A stretch of DNA of 64,000 nt from Clostridia bacterium. Its GTDB lineage: Bacteria > Bacillota > Clostridia > Christensenellales > Aristaeellaceae. Both the position numbers and the translations under genes were made by a program. The notes beneath the pieces were generated by a model that made no database searches, was not told the DNA's origin, and saw only the letters and a program-made list of their open reading frames with translations. The stretch spans positions 1-64,000 of the forward strand of contig JAFUGS010000026.1 in NCBI GenBank assembly GCA_017469265.1, given 5' to 3'. Below are positions 1-7,448 of the stretch, piece by piece (position 1 is the stretch's first letter; each line of letters starts with the position of its first letter).

Positions 1-26
1 GGATCGGGAGAAAAATATCGATAACA

Positions 27-145
27 TTGTTAAAAACATAGCAAATACAAGGCGCAAAATAAAGCGCAAATAGGAAAATTCTATTTTTGAAAGTTAGCCA
101 AAGCTAACAAAAATCAACAAAAATCATCTGTTAAAAATTCGTCAA
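27..145. promoter_or_regulatory. Possible operator region upstream of hydrogenase operon (Rex-like site plus dyad)
   Basis: This AT-rich leader contains three suggestive elements. At 27-44, TTGTTAA-AAAC-ATAGCAA matches the Rex consensus TTGTTAA-N4-TTAACAA in the whole left half and 5 of 7 bases of the right half. At 93-108 there is a perfect inverted repeat, GTTAGC-CAAA-GCTAAC. At 128-145 a second TGTTAA half-site lies just ahead of the likely -35. Rex is an NADH/NAD+ sensor known to control fermentative and hydrogenase genes in Clostridia, so control here would make sense. The right halves are imperfect, and the 93-108 dyad has the wrong internal spacing for Rex. Assignment is inference. Confidence 0.3.
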
Positions 146-151
146 AAAAGC

Positions 152-180
152 TTTTCAATTCAAAACCTTTATGATAGAAT
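152..180 (+). promoter_or_regulatory. Likely promoter of the hydrogenase operon
   Basis: TTTTCA at 152-157 and TAGAAT at 175-180 are separated by 17 bases. They lie 66 bases ahead of the first start codon, in the only AT-rich stretch upstream. The -35 is weak, which would suit an activated or repressed operon. Confidence 0.4.
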
Positions 181-245
181 AACTTGAAGCGCAGAATGCT
201 TTATGTATTGCGTATGCCTCAAATTATACAAGGGGGTTGGATGGA

Positions 246-710
246 ATGCCTGAAAACAAGGAAAAGTATGCACAGCTGCAGGAAGCCATCGCCAAGCACA
301 AGGGTGAGCGCGGCGCGGTGATGCCCGTCCTGCAGGAAGCGATGAACATCTTTGGCTACGTCCCGCAGGATGTGCAGGAGATGATCGCTGATGGTCTGGG
401 GGTAACGCTGAGCGAAGTTTACGGCGTGTCCACCTTCTACAGCCAGTTTTCTCTGGAGCCCAAGGGCGAGCATGTGATCGGTGTCTGCCTGGGTACGGCG
501 TGCTACGTGAAAGGCAGCCAGAAGGTGCTGGACCGCCTGTCGGAGGAACTGAAGATCGAAGTGGGCCGTACCACGAAGGACGGAAAGTTCACCCTGAACG
601 CCACCCGCTGCTTGGGTGCCTGCGGCCTGGCCCCGGTCATGATGATCGGCGAAGAGGTCTATGGCCGGCTGACGCCGGATCAGGTGCCCGGAATCCTGGC
701 GAAGTACTAA
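246..710 (+). CDS. hydC: NuoE-like [2Fe-2S] subunit of NAD-linked [FeFe]-hydrogenase
   Basis: Thioredoxin-like [2Fe-2S] protein of 154 residues, the small (gamma) subunit that works with the NuoF-like and HydA subunits in a cytoplasmic hydrogenase that couples H2 to NAD(H), and often ferredoxin. The four cluster cysteines are visible in two pairs: CLGTACYVKG in the middle and CLGACGLAP near the C-terminus. The N-terminal half is helical, as in NuoE. ATG 246 is preferred over the in-frame TTG at 237, because AGGGGG at 231-236 sits 9 bases before 246. It is the first gene of a five-gene operon whose other members fix its role. Bifurcation versus simple NAD linkage cannot be decided from this subunit. 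Confidence 0.93.
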   Translation: MPENKEKYAQLQEAIAKHKGERGAVMPVLQEAMNIFGYVPQDVQEMIADGLGVTLSEVYGVSTFYSQFSLEPKGEHVIGVCLGTACYVKGSQKVLDRLSEELKIEVGRTTKDGKFTLNATRCLGACGLAPVMMIGEEVYGRLTPDQVPGILAKY

Positions 711-725
711 GCTGGGAGGTCGCGC

Positions 726-1280
726 ATGCGGGACTTGAGCCTTCACCTGCTGGATCTGGCGCAGAACAGCATTACGGCCGGCGCGAGCCTGGTTACCATC
801 CGCATCACGGTGGATGAACAGGGCTGGCTGACCATGGTGCTGAAGGATGACGGCAAAGGCATGTCCCCGGAACTGCTGGCCCGGGTGACCAGCCCCTTTG
901 CCACCACGCGGACGACCCGGAAGGTAGGCCTGGGTATCCCCATGATGATGGAAAACGCTGAAAAGGCCGGCGGTTCCCTGACGCTTCGCAGCGAAGTGGG
1001 AAAGGGGACAGAAATGACCGTCACCATGGATACCCGGAATATCGACTGCCTGCCGCTGGGCGATCTGAGCGGTACAGTGCTGAGCCTGATCCTGACCAAT
1101 CCAATGAAGCCCGAATTCCTGTTCGAGGGGAAAACCCCAAGGGGTGCGTGTTCCTTCGATACCCGGGAGGTGCGGGCCGCCCTGGGGAGCGATATTCCCC
1201 TGAACGAGCCGGAAGTGGCCGCCTGGCTGCAGGAGGCCCTGAAAGAAGAAATGGACCCGATTTTTGGAGGTGTGTCGTAA
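726..1280 (+). CDS. Small HATPase-domain ATP-binding protein in hydrogenase operon
   Basis: Protein of 184 residues with a GHKL-type ATPase fold like that of histidine kinases and anti-sigma factors. The N-box region (DLAQNSITAGAS) lies near residue 10, DDGKGM near residue 40, and a glycine-rich lid (RKVGLGIP) near residue 65. It has no dimerisation/phosphoacceptor histidine domain and no transmembrane segment, so it is not a complete sensor kinase. Such stand-alone ATPases are found between hydC and hydB in Clostridia hydrogenase operons. Their job (anti-sigma-like switch or assembly factor) is not known to me. GGGAGGT at 715-721 precedes ATG 726. The last bases overlap the upstream part of the next gene's frame. 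Confidence 0.85.
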   Translation: MRDLSLHLLDLAQNSITAGASLVTIRITVDEQGWLTMVLKDDGKGMSPELLARVTSPFATTRTTRKVGLGIPMMMENAEKAGGSLTLRSEVGKGTEMTVTMDTRNIDCLPLGDLSGTVLSLILTNPMKPEFLFEGKTPRGACSFDTREVRAALGSDIPLNEPEVAAWLQEALKEEMDPIFGGVS

Positions 1281-1281
1281 A

Positions 1282-1653
1282 ATGAAATCCCTGGCTGATC
1301 TGCAGGCGATTCGCGCCAAAACCCTGGAAAACATTAACATGCGCAAAGAGGACGACAAGGCGGCCCGCGTTGTGATCGGCATGGCCACCTGCGGCATTGC
1401 CGCCGGCGCCCGTCCCGTAATGCTGAAGTTCCTGGAAGAAATCAAGGAACGGGATCTGCAGCACGTGACGGTCAGCCAGACCGGCTGTATCGGCATGTGC
1501 CGTCTGGAGCCCATGCTGGACGTGATCCTGCCCGGACAGGAAAAGGTGACCTACGTTAAGGTGAAGCCCGATATGGTTGACCGCATCGTGACGGAGCACC
1601 TGATCGGCGGAACGCCGGTGACGGAATACACCATCGGCGCGGCGGAAGGCTAA
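1282..1653 (+). CDS. Thioredoxin-like [2Fe-2S] ferredoxin domain protein
   Basis: Protein of 123 residues of the (2Fe-2S) ferredoxin/NuoE-C-terminal-like family. One cysteine lies in ATCGIAAGA near residue 38 and a CIGMC pair near residue 72, which is the usual spacing for a thioredoxin-fold 2Fe-2S cluster. It sits between the ATPase and the NuoF-like gene, where it probably relays electrons within the hydrogenase complex. It may be related to the N-terminal domain of the next protein, which has the same fold. ATG 1282 was chosen: GGAGGTG at 1266-1272 is a good ribosome site for it, while the upstream TTG at 1264 would start before that site. It overlaps nothing downstream. Confidence 0.88.
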   Translation: MKSLADLQAIRAKTLENINMRKEDDKAARVVIGMATCGIAAGARPVMLKFLEEIKERDLQHVTVSQTGCIGMCRLEPMLDVILPGQEKVTYVKVKPDMVDRIVTEHLIGGTPVTEYTIGAAEG

Positions 1654-1674
1654 TTAGAAAGAGGAGGAAAACCC

Positions 1675-3471
1675 ATGGATCTTTATCGCGCACATGTGCT
1701 GGTCTGCGGCGGCACCGGCTGCACGTCTTCCGGCTCCGCGAAGCTGATTGAACGCTTCGAGGAACAGATCGCCGCCAACGGCCTTGACAAGGAAGTCAAG
1801 GTGGTTCGCACCGGCTGCTTCGGTCTTTGCGAAGCCGGCCCCGTGGTTATCATTTATCCCGAAGGAACCTTCTACAGCCGCGTTAAGCTGGAGGATGTGG
1901 ACGAGATTGTGACCGAGCACCTGCTGAAAGGCCGCAAGGTACAGCATCTGGTTTACGTCGATCACAAAACCCACGAAAGCTCCGTACAGAAGAGCCTGAA
2001 TGAAATCGGCTTTTACAAGCAGCAGATGCGTGTCGCGCTGCGGAACTGCGGCGTGATCGATCCGGAGAACATTGACGAGTATATCGCCTTTGATGGCTAT
2101 CAGGCGCTGGGCAAGGCCCTGACGGAAATGACCCCTGATCAGGTGATCGACGAGATCCTGAAGAGCGGGCTGCGCGGCCGCGGCGGCGCGGGCTTCCCCA
2201 CCGGCAAGAAGTGGCAGTTTGCCAAGGCGAGCCAGGCTGAGCACAAGTATTTCGTCTGTAACGCGGATGAAGGCGACCCCGGCGCGTTCATGGACCGGAG
2301 CCTGCTGGAAGGCGATCCGCACGCGATTCTGGAAGCCATGGCCATCGGCGGGTACGCGATCGGCGCGGATGAAGGCTGGATCTACGTCCGGGCGGAGTAC
2401 CCCATCGCTGTCAAGCGGTTGGAGAAGGCCATTGAACAGGCACGGGAATACGGCCTGCTGGGCAAGAACATCTTTGGCACGGATTTCAGCTTTGACATTC
2501 ATATCCGTCTCGGCGCCGGCGCCTTCGTCTGCGGTGAGGAAACCGCGCTGATGGCCTCCATTGAGGGCAAACGCGGCGAGCCCCGGCCGAAGCCCCCGTT
2601 CCCGGCGGTTCGCGGCCTGTTCGACAGCCCCACCAATATCAACAACGTGGAAACCCTGGGCAACGTGGCGCAGATCATTCTGAAGGGCGCGGACTGGTTC
2701 CGGTCCATCGGAACAGAAAAGTCCACCGGTACCAAGGTCTTCGCGCTGGGTGGCAAGATCAACAACACCGGCCTGGTGGAAGTGCCCATGGGCGTTCCGC
2801 TGCGGACCATTATCGAGGATATCGGCGGCGGTATCCCCAACGGCAAGAAGTTCAAGGCCGTGCAGACCGGCGGTCCCTCCGGCGGCTGCATCCCGGCCAG
2901 CCTGCTGGACATTCCGGTGGAATATGACACGCTGACCAGCGTTGGCGCCATGATGGGCTCCGGCGGCATGATCGTCCTGGATGAGGACAACTGCATGGTG
3001 GACATTGCCCGCTTCTTCCTGGATTTCACCGTGGATGAAAGCTGCGGCAAGTGTACCCCCTGCCGGATCGGTACCCGCCGTATGCTGGAGACCCTGGAGC
3101 GGATCACTGAGGGCAAGGGTCAGGAAGGCGACATTGAGCGGCTGGAGAATCTGGCGGAAAACATCAAGAATTCCGCGCTGTGCGGCCTGGGCCAGACGGC
3201 GCCCAACCCCGTGCTGAGCACGATCAAGTTCTTCCGGGATGAGTACGAGGCGCACATCAAGGAGAAGCGCTGCCCCGCGCATCACTGCCAGGCCCTGCTG
3301 AATTATGTCATCACCGACAAGTGCCGCGGCTGCACCCTGTGCGCCCGGAAATGCCCGGTGAACGCCATTTCCGGTACTGTGAAGGAAAAGCACGTGATCG
3401 ACACCAATAAGTGCATCAAGTGCGGTCAGTGCATGGCGAACTGCAAGTTCGGCGCCATCATCAAGGACTAA
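1675..3471 (+). CDS. hydB: NuoF-like NADH/FMN subunit of [FeFe]-hydrogenase
   Basis: Diaphorase (beta) subunit of 598 residues that binds FMN and NAD(H) and passes electrons to HydA. Domain order: N-terminal thioredoxin-like 2Fe-2S (VCGGTGC and GCFGLC, residues ~8-55), the NuoF FMN/NADH core (GLRGRGGAGFPTGKKW near 163, NADEGDPGAFMD near 195, GAGAFVCGEETAL near 280), an SLBB domain, the NADH-binding 4Fe-4S site (SCGKCTPCRIG near 459 plus a later Cys), and two C-terminal ferredoxin 4Fe-4S motifs (CRGCTLCARKC and CIKCGQCMANC). This full set matches the trimeric NAD-linked hydrogenases. AGAGGAGG at 1659-1666 precedes ATG 1675. Confidence 0.96.
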   Translation: MDLYRAHVLVCGGTGCTSSGSAKLIERFEEQIAANGLDKEVKVVRTGCFGLCEAGPVVIIYPEGTFYSRVKLEDVDEIVTEHLLKGRKVQHLVYVDHKTHESSVQKSLNEIGFYKQQMRVALRNCGVIDPENIDEYIAFDGYQALGKALTEMTPDQVIDEILKSGLRGRGGAGFPTGKKWQFAKASQAEHKYFVCNADEGDPGAFMDRSLLEGDPHAILEAMAIGGYAIGADEGWIYVRAEYPIAVKRLEKAIEQAREYGLLGKNIFGTDFSFDIHIRLGAGAFVCGEETALMASIEGKRGEPRPKPPFPAVRGLFDSPTNINNVETLGNVAQIILKGADWFRSIGTEKSTGTKVFALGGKINNTGLVEVPMGVPLRTIIEDIGGGIPNGKKFKAVQTGGPSGGCIPASLLDIPVEYDTLTSVGAMMGSGGMIVLDEDNCMVDIARFFLDFTVDESCGKCTPCRIGTRRMLETLERITEGKGQEGDIERLENLAENIKNSALCGLGQTAPNPVLSTIKFFRDEYEAHIKEKRCPAHHCQALLNYVITDKCRGCTLCARKCPVNAISGTVKEKHVIDTNKCIKCGQCMANCKFGAIIKD

Positions 3472-3493
3472 TCGCGCAAGGAGGAAACAACAC

Positions 3494-5242
3494 ATGGAGA
3501 ATCTCGTGAAGCTGACCATTGACGGCGTCAGCGTGGAAGTTCCTGCCGGCACGACGGTTCTGGAAGCCGCGAAGCAGGCTGGGATCAACATCCCGACGCT
3601 GTGCTATCTGAAGGATATCAACCAGATCGGCGCCTGCCGGATGTGCGTCGTGGATACCGGCGCCAGGGCCTTCGGCGCGGCCTGCGTGCTGCCCGTGTCC
3701 AACGGCATGAACGTGAAGACCAATACCCCCAAGCTGCGGGACGCCCGCCGGGTGAACCTGGAGCTGCTGCTGAGCAACCATGACAAGAAGTGCCTCTCCT
3801 GCCATCGCAACCAGAAGTGCGAGCTGCAGCAGATGTGCATGGATCTGGGCGTGGAGGATGAAGGCGTTTTCGCGGGCAAGATGAATACCTACGAAATTGA
3901 CGACCTGAGCCCGTCCATCGTTCGGAACAACAATAAATGCATCCTGTGCCGCCGCTGCGTCGCGGCCTGCATCAACACGCAGGCGGTCGGTGTGATTGGC
4001 CCGGTGAACCGCGGCTTCAAGACGCAGATTAAGAGCGCCTGGGACCAGAGCCTCAATGAAGTGGCCTGCATCAACTGCGGCCAGTGCATCGCGGCCTGTC
4101 CCACCGGTGCCCTGTATGAGAAGGATGGCACCAAGGAAGTCTGGGATCTGCTGGCGGACGATGATGTCATCACCGTGGTGCAGCCCGCTCCCGCCGTGCG
4201 CGCTGCCCTGGGTGAAGAGTTCGGCATGCCGATCGGCACTTCTGTGACCGGCAAGCTGGCCGCCGCCCTGCGCCGCCTGGGCTTCAACAAGGTCTTCGAT
4301 ACCGACTGGGGCGCGGACCTGACCATCATGGAGGAAGGAACCGAGCTGCTGGGCCGCCTGCAGAATGGCGGTACCCTGCCGATGATCACATCCTGCAGCC
4401 CCGGCTGGATCAAGTTCTGCGAAACCTACTATCCGGACTTCATTCCGAACCTGTCCTCCTGCAAGAGCCCCCACCAGATGGAAGGCGCCATGATCAAGAG
4501 CTACTGGGCGGAGAAGGAAGGCATCGATCCTCACAAGATCCGCACGGTTTCCGTGATGCCCTGTACAGCTAAGAAGTTCGAAGCCAAGCGGCCGGAAATG
4601 GGCCGTGACGGCATGGCGGATGTGGACGTGGTCATCACGACCCGGGAACTGGCCCGCATGATCAAGGAAGCCGGCATCGACTTCAACAACCTGCCGGATG
4701 AGGACTTCGACAGCGTCCTGGGCGAAAGCTCCGGCGCAGGCACCATCTTCGGCGCCACCGGCGGCGTGATGGAAGCGGCGCTGCGTACGGTGTACGAGAA
4801 GGTTACCGGCCAGACGCTGAATCCTGTGGAGTTCCATGAGGTGCGCGGCATCCAGGGCGTAAAGGAAGCCACCATCAAGGTGGGCGACCTGGACGTCAGC
4901 GTGGCCATCGCCCATGGCACCGCCAACGCGGCGAAGCTGCTGGACAGCATCCGCAGCGGAGAGAAGCACTACACCTTCATCGAAGTCATGGCCTGTCCCG
5001 GTGGCTGCGTGACCGGCGGCGGTCAGCCCATCGTCAGCGCGCAGAAGCGTATGGAGGTGGATCCCAAGGTGCTGCGGGCCAAGGCTCTCTATGACGAGGA
5101 TGCCGGCAAACCCATCCGGACGAGCCATGAGAATCCTTCCGTCATGGCGGCCTACAAGGACTATCTGGGCGAGCCCAACAGCCATAAGGCTCATGAGCTG
5201 CTGCATACCACCTATGTGGCCAGGGCCAAGTATACCAAGTAA
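3494..5242 (+). CDS. hydA: [FeFe]-hydrogenase catalytic subunit
   Basis: Catalytic subunit of 582 residues for H2 production or uptake at the H-cluster. From the N-terminus: a plant-type 2Fe-2S domain (GACRMC), the His/Cys-ligated 4Fe-4S motif (HDKKCLSCHRNQKC), two ferredoxin 4Fe-4S sites (CILCRRCVAAC, CINCGQCIAAC), then the H-cluster domain. L2 (MPCTAKKFE) and L3 (ACPGGCVTGGGQP) are intact. L1 reads TSCSPGW (residues 299-305) instead of the textbook TSCCPxW; I recall this form from NAD(P)-linked enzymes such as HndD. The maturases HydE/F/G are not in the window. GGAGG at 3481-3485 precedes ATG 3494. It is the last gene of the operon, followed at once by a strong terminator. Confidence 0.97.
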   Translation: MENLVKLTIDGVSVEVPAGTTVLEAAKQAGINIPTLCYLKDINQIGACRMCVVDTGARAFGAACVLPVSNGMNVKTNTPKLRDARRVNLELLLSNHDKKCLSCHRNQKCELQQMCMDLGVEDEGVFAGKMNTYEIDDLSPSIVRNNNKCILCRRCVAACINTQAVGVIGPVNRGFKTQIKSAWDQSLNEVACINCGQCIAACPTGALYEKDGTKEVWDLLADDDVITVVQPAPAVRAALGEEFGMPIGTSVTGKLAAALRRLGFNKVFDTDWGADLTIMEEGTELLGRLQNGGTLPMITSCSPGWIKFCETYYPDFIPNLSSCKSPHQMEGAMIKSYWAEKEGIDPHKIRTVSVMPCTAKKFEAKRPEMGRDGMADVDVVITTRELARMIKEAGIDFNNLPDEDFDSVLGESSGAGTIFGATGGVMEAALRTVYEKVTGQTLNPVEFHEVRGIQGVKEATIKVGDLDVSVAIAHGTANAAKLLDSIRSGEKHYTFIEVMACPGGCVTGGGQPIVSAQKRMEVDPKVLRAKALYDEDAGKPIRTSHENPSVMAAYKDYLGEPNSHKAHELLHTTYVARAKYTK

Positions 5243-5259
5243 TTCCGGGCTTTTATCTG

Positions 5260-5293
5260 ACTTCCGGGCGGCTTGCCGCCCGGAAGTCTTTTT
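5260..5293 (+). terminator. Intrinsic terminator of hydrogenase operon
   Basis: A perfect 13-bp GC-rich stem (ACTTCCGGGCGGC / GCCGCCCGGAAGT) with a TTG loop is followed by CTTTTT. It lies 18 bases after the hydA stop codon. Confidence 0.95.
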
Positions 5294-5472
5294 AAAACGG
5301 CAGGTGAAGCAATCGTCCGCCCGCTGATTCCGCCGTGGACAGCGCTGCCTGGCGCGTATGGGTCACGGCCTGCCCGGCATGGACGGAACAGGAAAAGGGA
5401 AAACAGCCTGGAAACGGGAGTTGAGGAGAGCTGGTTGTTGTATCCGGTTGAAAATAAGCAATAATTCAAGGG

Positions 5473-5512
5473 TTGAGGAATGGTCGCAGGATATGATAAA
5501 ATTAACTTTATC
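5473..5512 (+). promoter_or_regulatory. Likely purC promoter with overlapping dyad
   Basis: TTGAGG at 5473-5478 and TAAAAT at 5497-5502 have an 18-base spacer. The -10 is embedded in an inverted repeat, GATAAA-N6-TTTATC (5495-5512), that could be a repressor site. The rest of 5294-5535 has no supportable gene; short open frames there lack ribosome sites or recognisable products. Confidence 0.4.
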
Positions 5513-5535
5513 CTGAGTGGGGAGGAACGGAACGG

Positions 5536-6255
5536 ATGCCGGAAATCAGGGAGCTGATTCGGGAAGGAAAAGGCAAACGGGTTTATGCGACGGAGGATCC
5601 GGATCTGGCGGTTGTCTACTACAAGGATGAAGCCATGGCCTATCATGGGCTGAAACGAGGCCGGATTCTGGGCAAGGGCGAGATTAATAACGCCATTTGC
5701 CAGCATCTTTTCACGCTGCTCAAGGAGCGGGGGGTGGACAATCACTTCGTTCGTACACTGGATGCCAGACAGAGTCTGGTGCTCCGATGTGAGATGATGC
5801 CTTTTGCCGTCAAAATCCGGAACCGTGTGGCCGGAAGCCTGCATGTCCGCACAGGGCTGCCTGTGGGGATGAAGCTGGAGCAGCCCGTGATCGAATTTGT
5901 GCTGAAGGAAAGCGAGCTGGATGTGGACGCGCTGGTGAATCACACCCACCTGCTGGCCATGAAGGCGGCGACCCTGGAAGAGATTGAAGAGATTCGGGCC
6001 CTGAGCAAGAAGATCAATGAAATCCTGTCCGTGTACATGAGCGAGATCAACATCGAGCTGATTGATTTCCGGATAGAATTCGGACGCTTTCAGGGGAAGA
6101 TTCTCCTGGCGGATGAGATCAGCCCGGATACGGCCCGATTCTGGGACAGCAAGACCCATGAGCCGCTGGACATTGACCGGTTCCGGCGGGATCTGGGGGA
6201 TGTGAAGGAAGCTTATCAGGAAGTGCTGCATCGGATGATGGGCATGACGGACTGA
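5536..6255 (+). CDS. purC: Phosphoribosylaminoimidazole-succinocarboxamide synthase
   Basis: SAICAR synthetase of 239 residues, the normal length. It ligates aspartate to CAIR with ATP in de novo purine synthesis. The N-terminal ATP-binding part shows REGKGKRVYATEDP followed by the KGEINN motif near residue 50. The later EFGRFQGKILLADEISPDTARFWD region carries the conserved substrate-binding residues of the family. GGGGAGG at 5519-5525 supports ATG 5536. No other pur gene is near, so the pathway is dispersed in this genome. It is probably co-transcribed with the next gene, since no terminator is seen in the 86 bases between them. Confidence 0.95.
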   Translation: MPEIRELIREGKGKRVYATEDPDLAVVYYKDEAMAYHGLKRGRILGKGEINNAICQHLFTLLKERGVDNHFVRTLDARQSLVLRCEMMPFAVKIRNRVAGSLHVRTGLPVGMKLEQPVIEFVLKESELDVDALVNHTHLLAMKAATLEEIEEIRALSKKINEILSVYMSEINIELIDFRIEFGRFQGKILLADEISPDTARFWDSKTHEPLDIDRFRRDLGDVKEAYQEVLHRMMGMTD

Positions 6256-6341
6256 CAAGCAGACAGAGAGAGGAACGTGGTTCAGCAGCCGCTCCCACGA
6301 AAGTCGAAGGGCGGGGATAACCCGCCGGAAGGAAAACCGGG

Positions 6342-7325
6342 ATGAACAATCAACGGGTGAAAAACGGACGGACAAAAGCGCGCCGCAGCTGGTTCCGTCC
6401 TTTCTGTTTTTGGCTGATCTTCTGCATGCTCCCCCTGGGAGCGCTTGGCGCGGAATCGGATTTTCCGGAGCTGAATGCGGAGGGCTTCCTGGATGAGGGC
6501 GAATTCGTGTACTTTGGGGATGACGAGGGGCTGTGGCGCTATGCCAGCGCTACCCTATGGGTGGAGGTCCGGCGGATCATCCAGGAAAAACCGGCCCGCA
6601 CCTGGTACGAGGCGGAAATTCGCTGCGCGGAGGGAGCGGACGTGCCTCATATGATCGCCAATGATCCGGAAAAAGGGCTGAAGAGCACGGAATATCCGCA
6701 CAAGATCGCCAGGAAAAACGGGACGGTGATCGCTGTCAGCAATGATTACGCGCAGCTGCGCTACAAGCAGAAGTCCAGAATGGGGATCGTCATACGGGAC
6801 GGGAAAATCTGGAGCGAGAAAACCCGGAAAAAAGGGGCCAATCAGTTTCCAACGCTGGATACGCTGGCCCTGTTTCCGGATGGGGACATGCGGGTATTTG
6901 ACAGCGACGAGCTTACCGCCCAGGAATATCTGGAAATGGGGGCCAGGGACGTGCTGGCCTTCGGACCATGGCTGATCCGGGATGGGGAACTGAACGAGAC
7001 GGCGCTTGCAAAGTATGGAAAGAGCAAAGCGGAGCGGGTCGCCGTGGGCATGGTGGAGAAAGGTCATTACTGGTTCATGATGCTGGAGGGACGGATTACC
7101 CGAAGCAAAGGGGATGGAATCACCTTCCTGGCGGAAAAGCTGCGGGATAAGAGATGTACAGTGGCGTTCAACCTGGACGGGGGTCAGACGGCCTGCATCG
7201 TTTTCATGGGGCATCAGCTGTGCAAGATGACCAACAGCAAGGGTAACAAGGCGTCCAGAATTACAGCGGATATCCTGGGCGTAGGGGTGAGCGAGCTGAC
7301 GCCGGCAGTGGGGGATCCCTGGTGA
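6342..7325 (+). CDS. Secreted phosphodiester glycosidase (NAGPA-like) domain protein
   Basis: Protein of 327 residues with a basic N-terminus and a hydrophobic signal segment (~residues 20-38) ending in an ALGA|E-type cleavage site; there is no lipobox Cys. The mature part begins with a short module around ELNAEGFLDEGEF, then a domain I assign to the phosphodiester glycosidase/NAGPA (DUF2233-like) family from FGPWLIRDGE, AVGMVEKGHY and NLDGGQTACIVFMG. Family members remove sugars, classically GlcNAc, from phosphodiester linkages; the substrate here is unknown. Module and domain are closely echoed in the C-terminal half of the protein at 31589-33682, including IRDGxL, DLDGGQTA and VFMGxQL. It follows purC with no separate promoter seen. 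Confidence 0.75.
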   Translation: MNNQRVKNGRTKARRSWFRPFCFWLIFCMLPLGALGAESDFPELNAEGFLDEGEFVYFGDDEGLWRYASATLWVEVRRIIQEKPARTWYEAEIRCAEGADVPHMIANDPEKGLKSTEYPHKIARKNGTVIAVSNDYAQLRYKQKSRMGIVIRDGKIWSEKTRKKGANQFPTLDTLALFPDGDMRVFDSDELTAQEYLEMGARDVLAFGPWLIRDGELNETALAKYGKSKAERVAVGMVEKGHYWFMMLEGRITRSKGDGITFLAEKLRDKRCTVAFNLDGGQTACIVFMGHQLCKMTNSKGNKASRITADILGVGVSELTPAVGDPW

Positions 7326-7355
7326 CGCCACCGGCAGAAATGCCCGGATTGTATA

Positions 7356-7385
7356 TTGCCAAAGGGTTGACAGATATGCTATACT
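7356..7385 (+). promoter_or_regulatory. Likely tig promoter
   Basis: TTGCCA at 7356-7361 and TATACT at 7380-7385 have an 18-base spacer. A perfect TTGACA at 7367-7372 is also present but has no -10 at usable spacing. The -10 area contains a direct repeat of TATGCT (7375-7380 and 7385-7390). Confidence 0.45.
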
Positions 7386-7448
7386 ATGCTTTGGCGCGCC
7401 AGGCGCGTCCAAAGGATTCGCGCAAAGACGCAGGAGGGTTTGAATTCC

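Noticed and set aside
93..108. GTTAGC-N4-GCTAAC called as a standard Rex site
   Set aside because: Rex sites have GTTA-N6-TAAC at the core; this has GTTA-N8-TAAC. It is kept only as an unassigned dyad.
5273..5464. Small + strand open frame after the hydrogenase terminator
   Set aside because: It begins inside the terminator hairpin, has no ribosome site and no recognisable product.
7367..7372. Perfect TTGACA as the -35 of tig
   Set aside because: No -10 hexamer lies 15-19 bases downstream; the TTGCCA/TATACT pair just upstream fits better.
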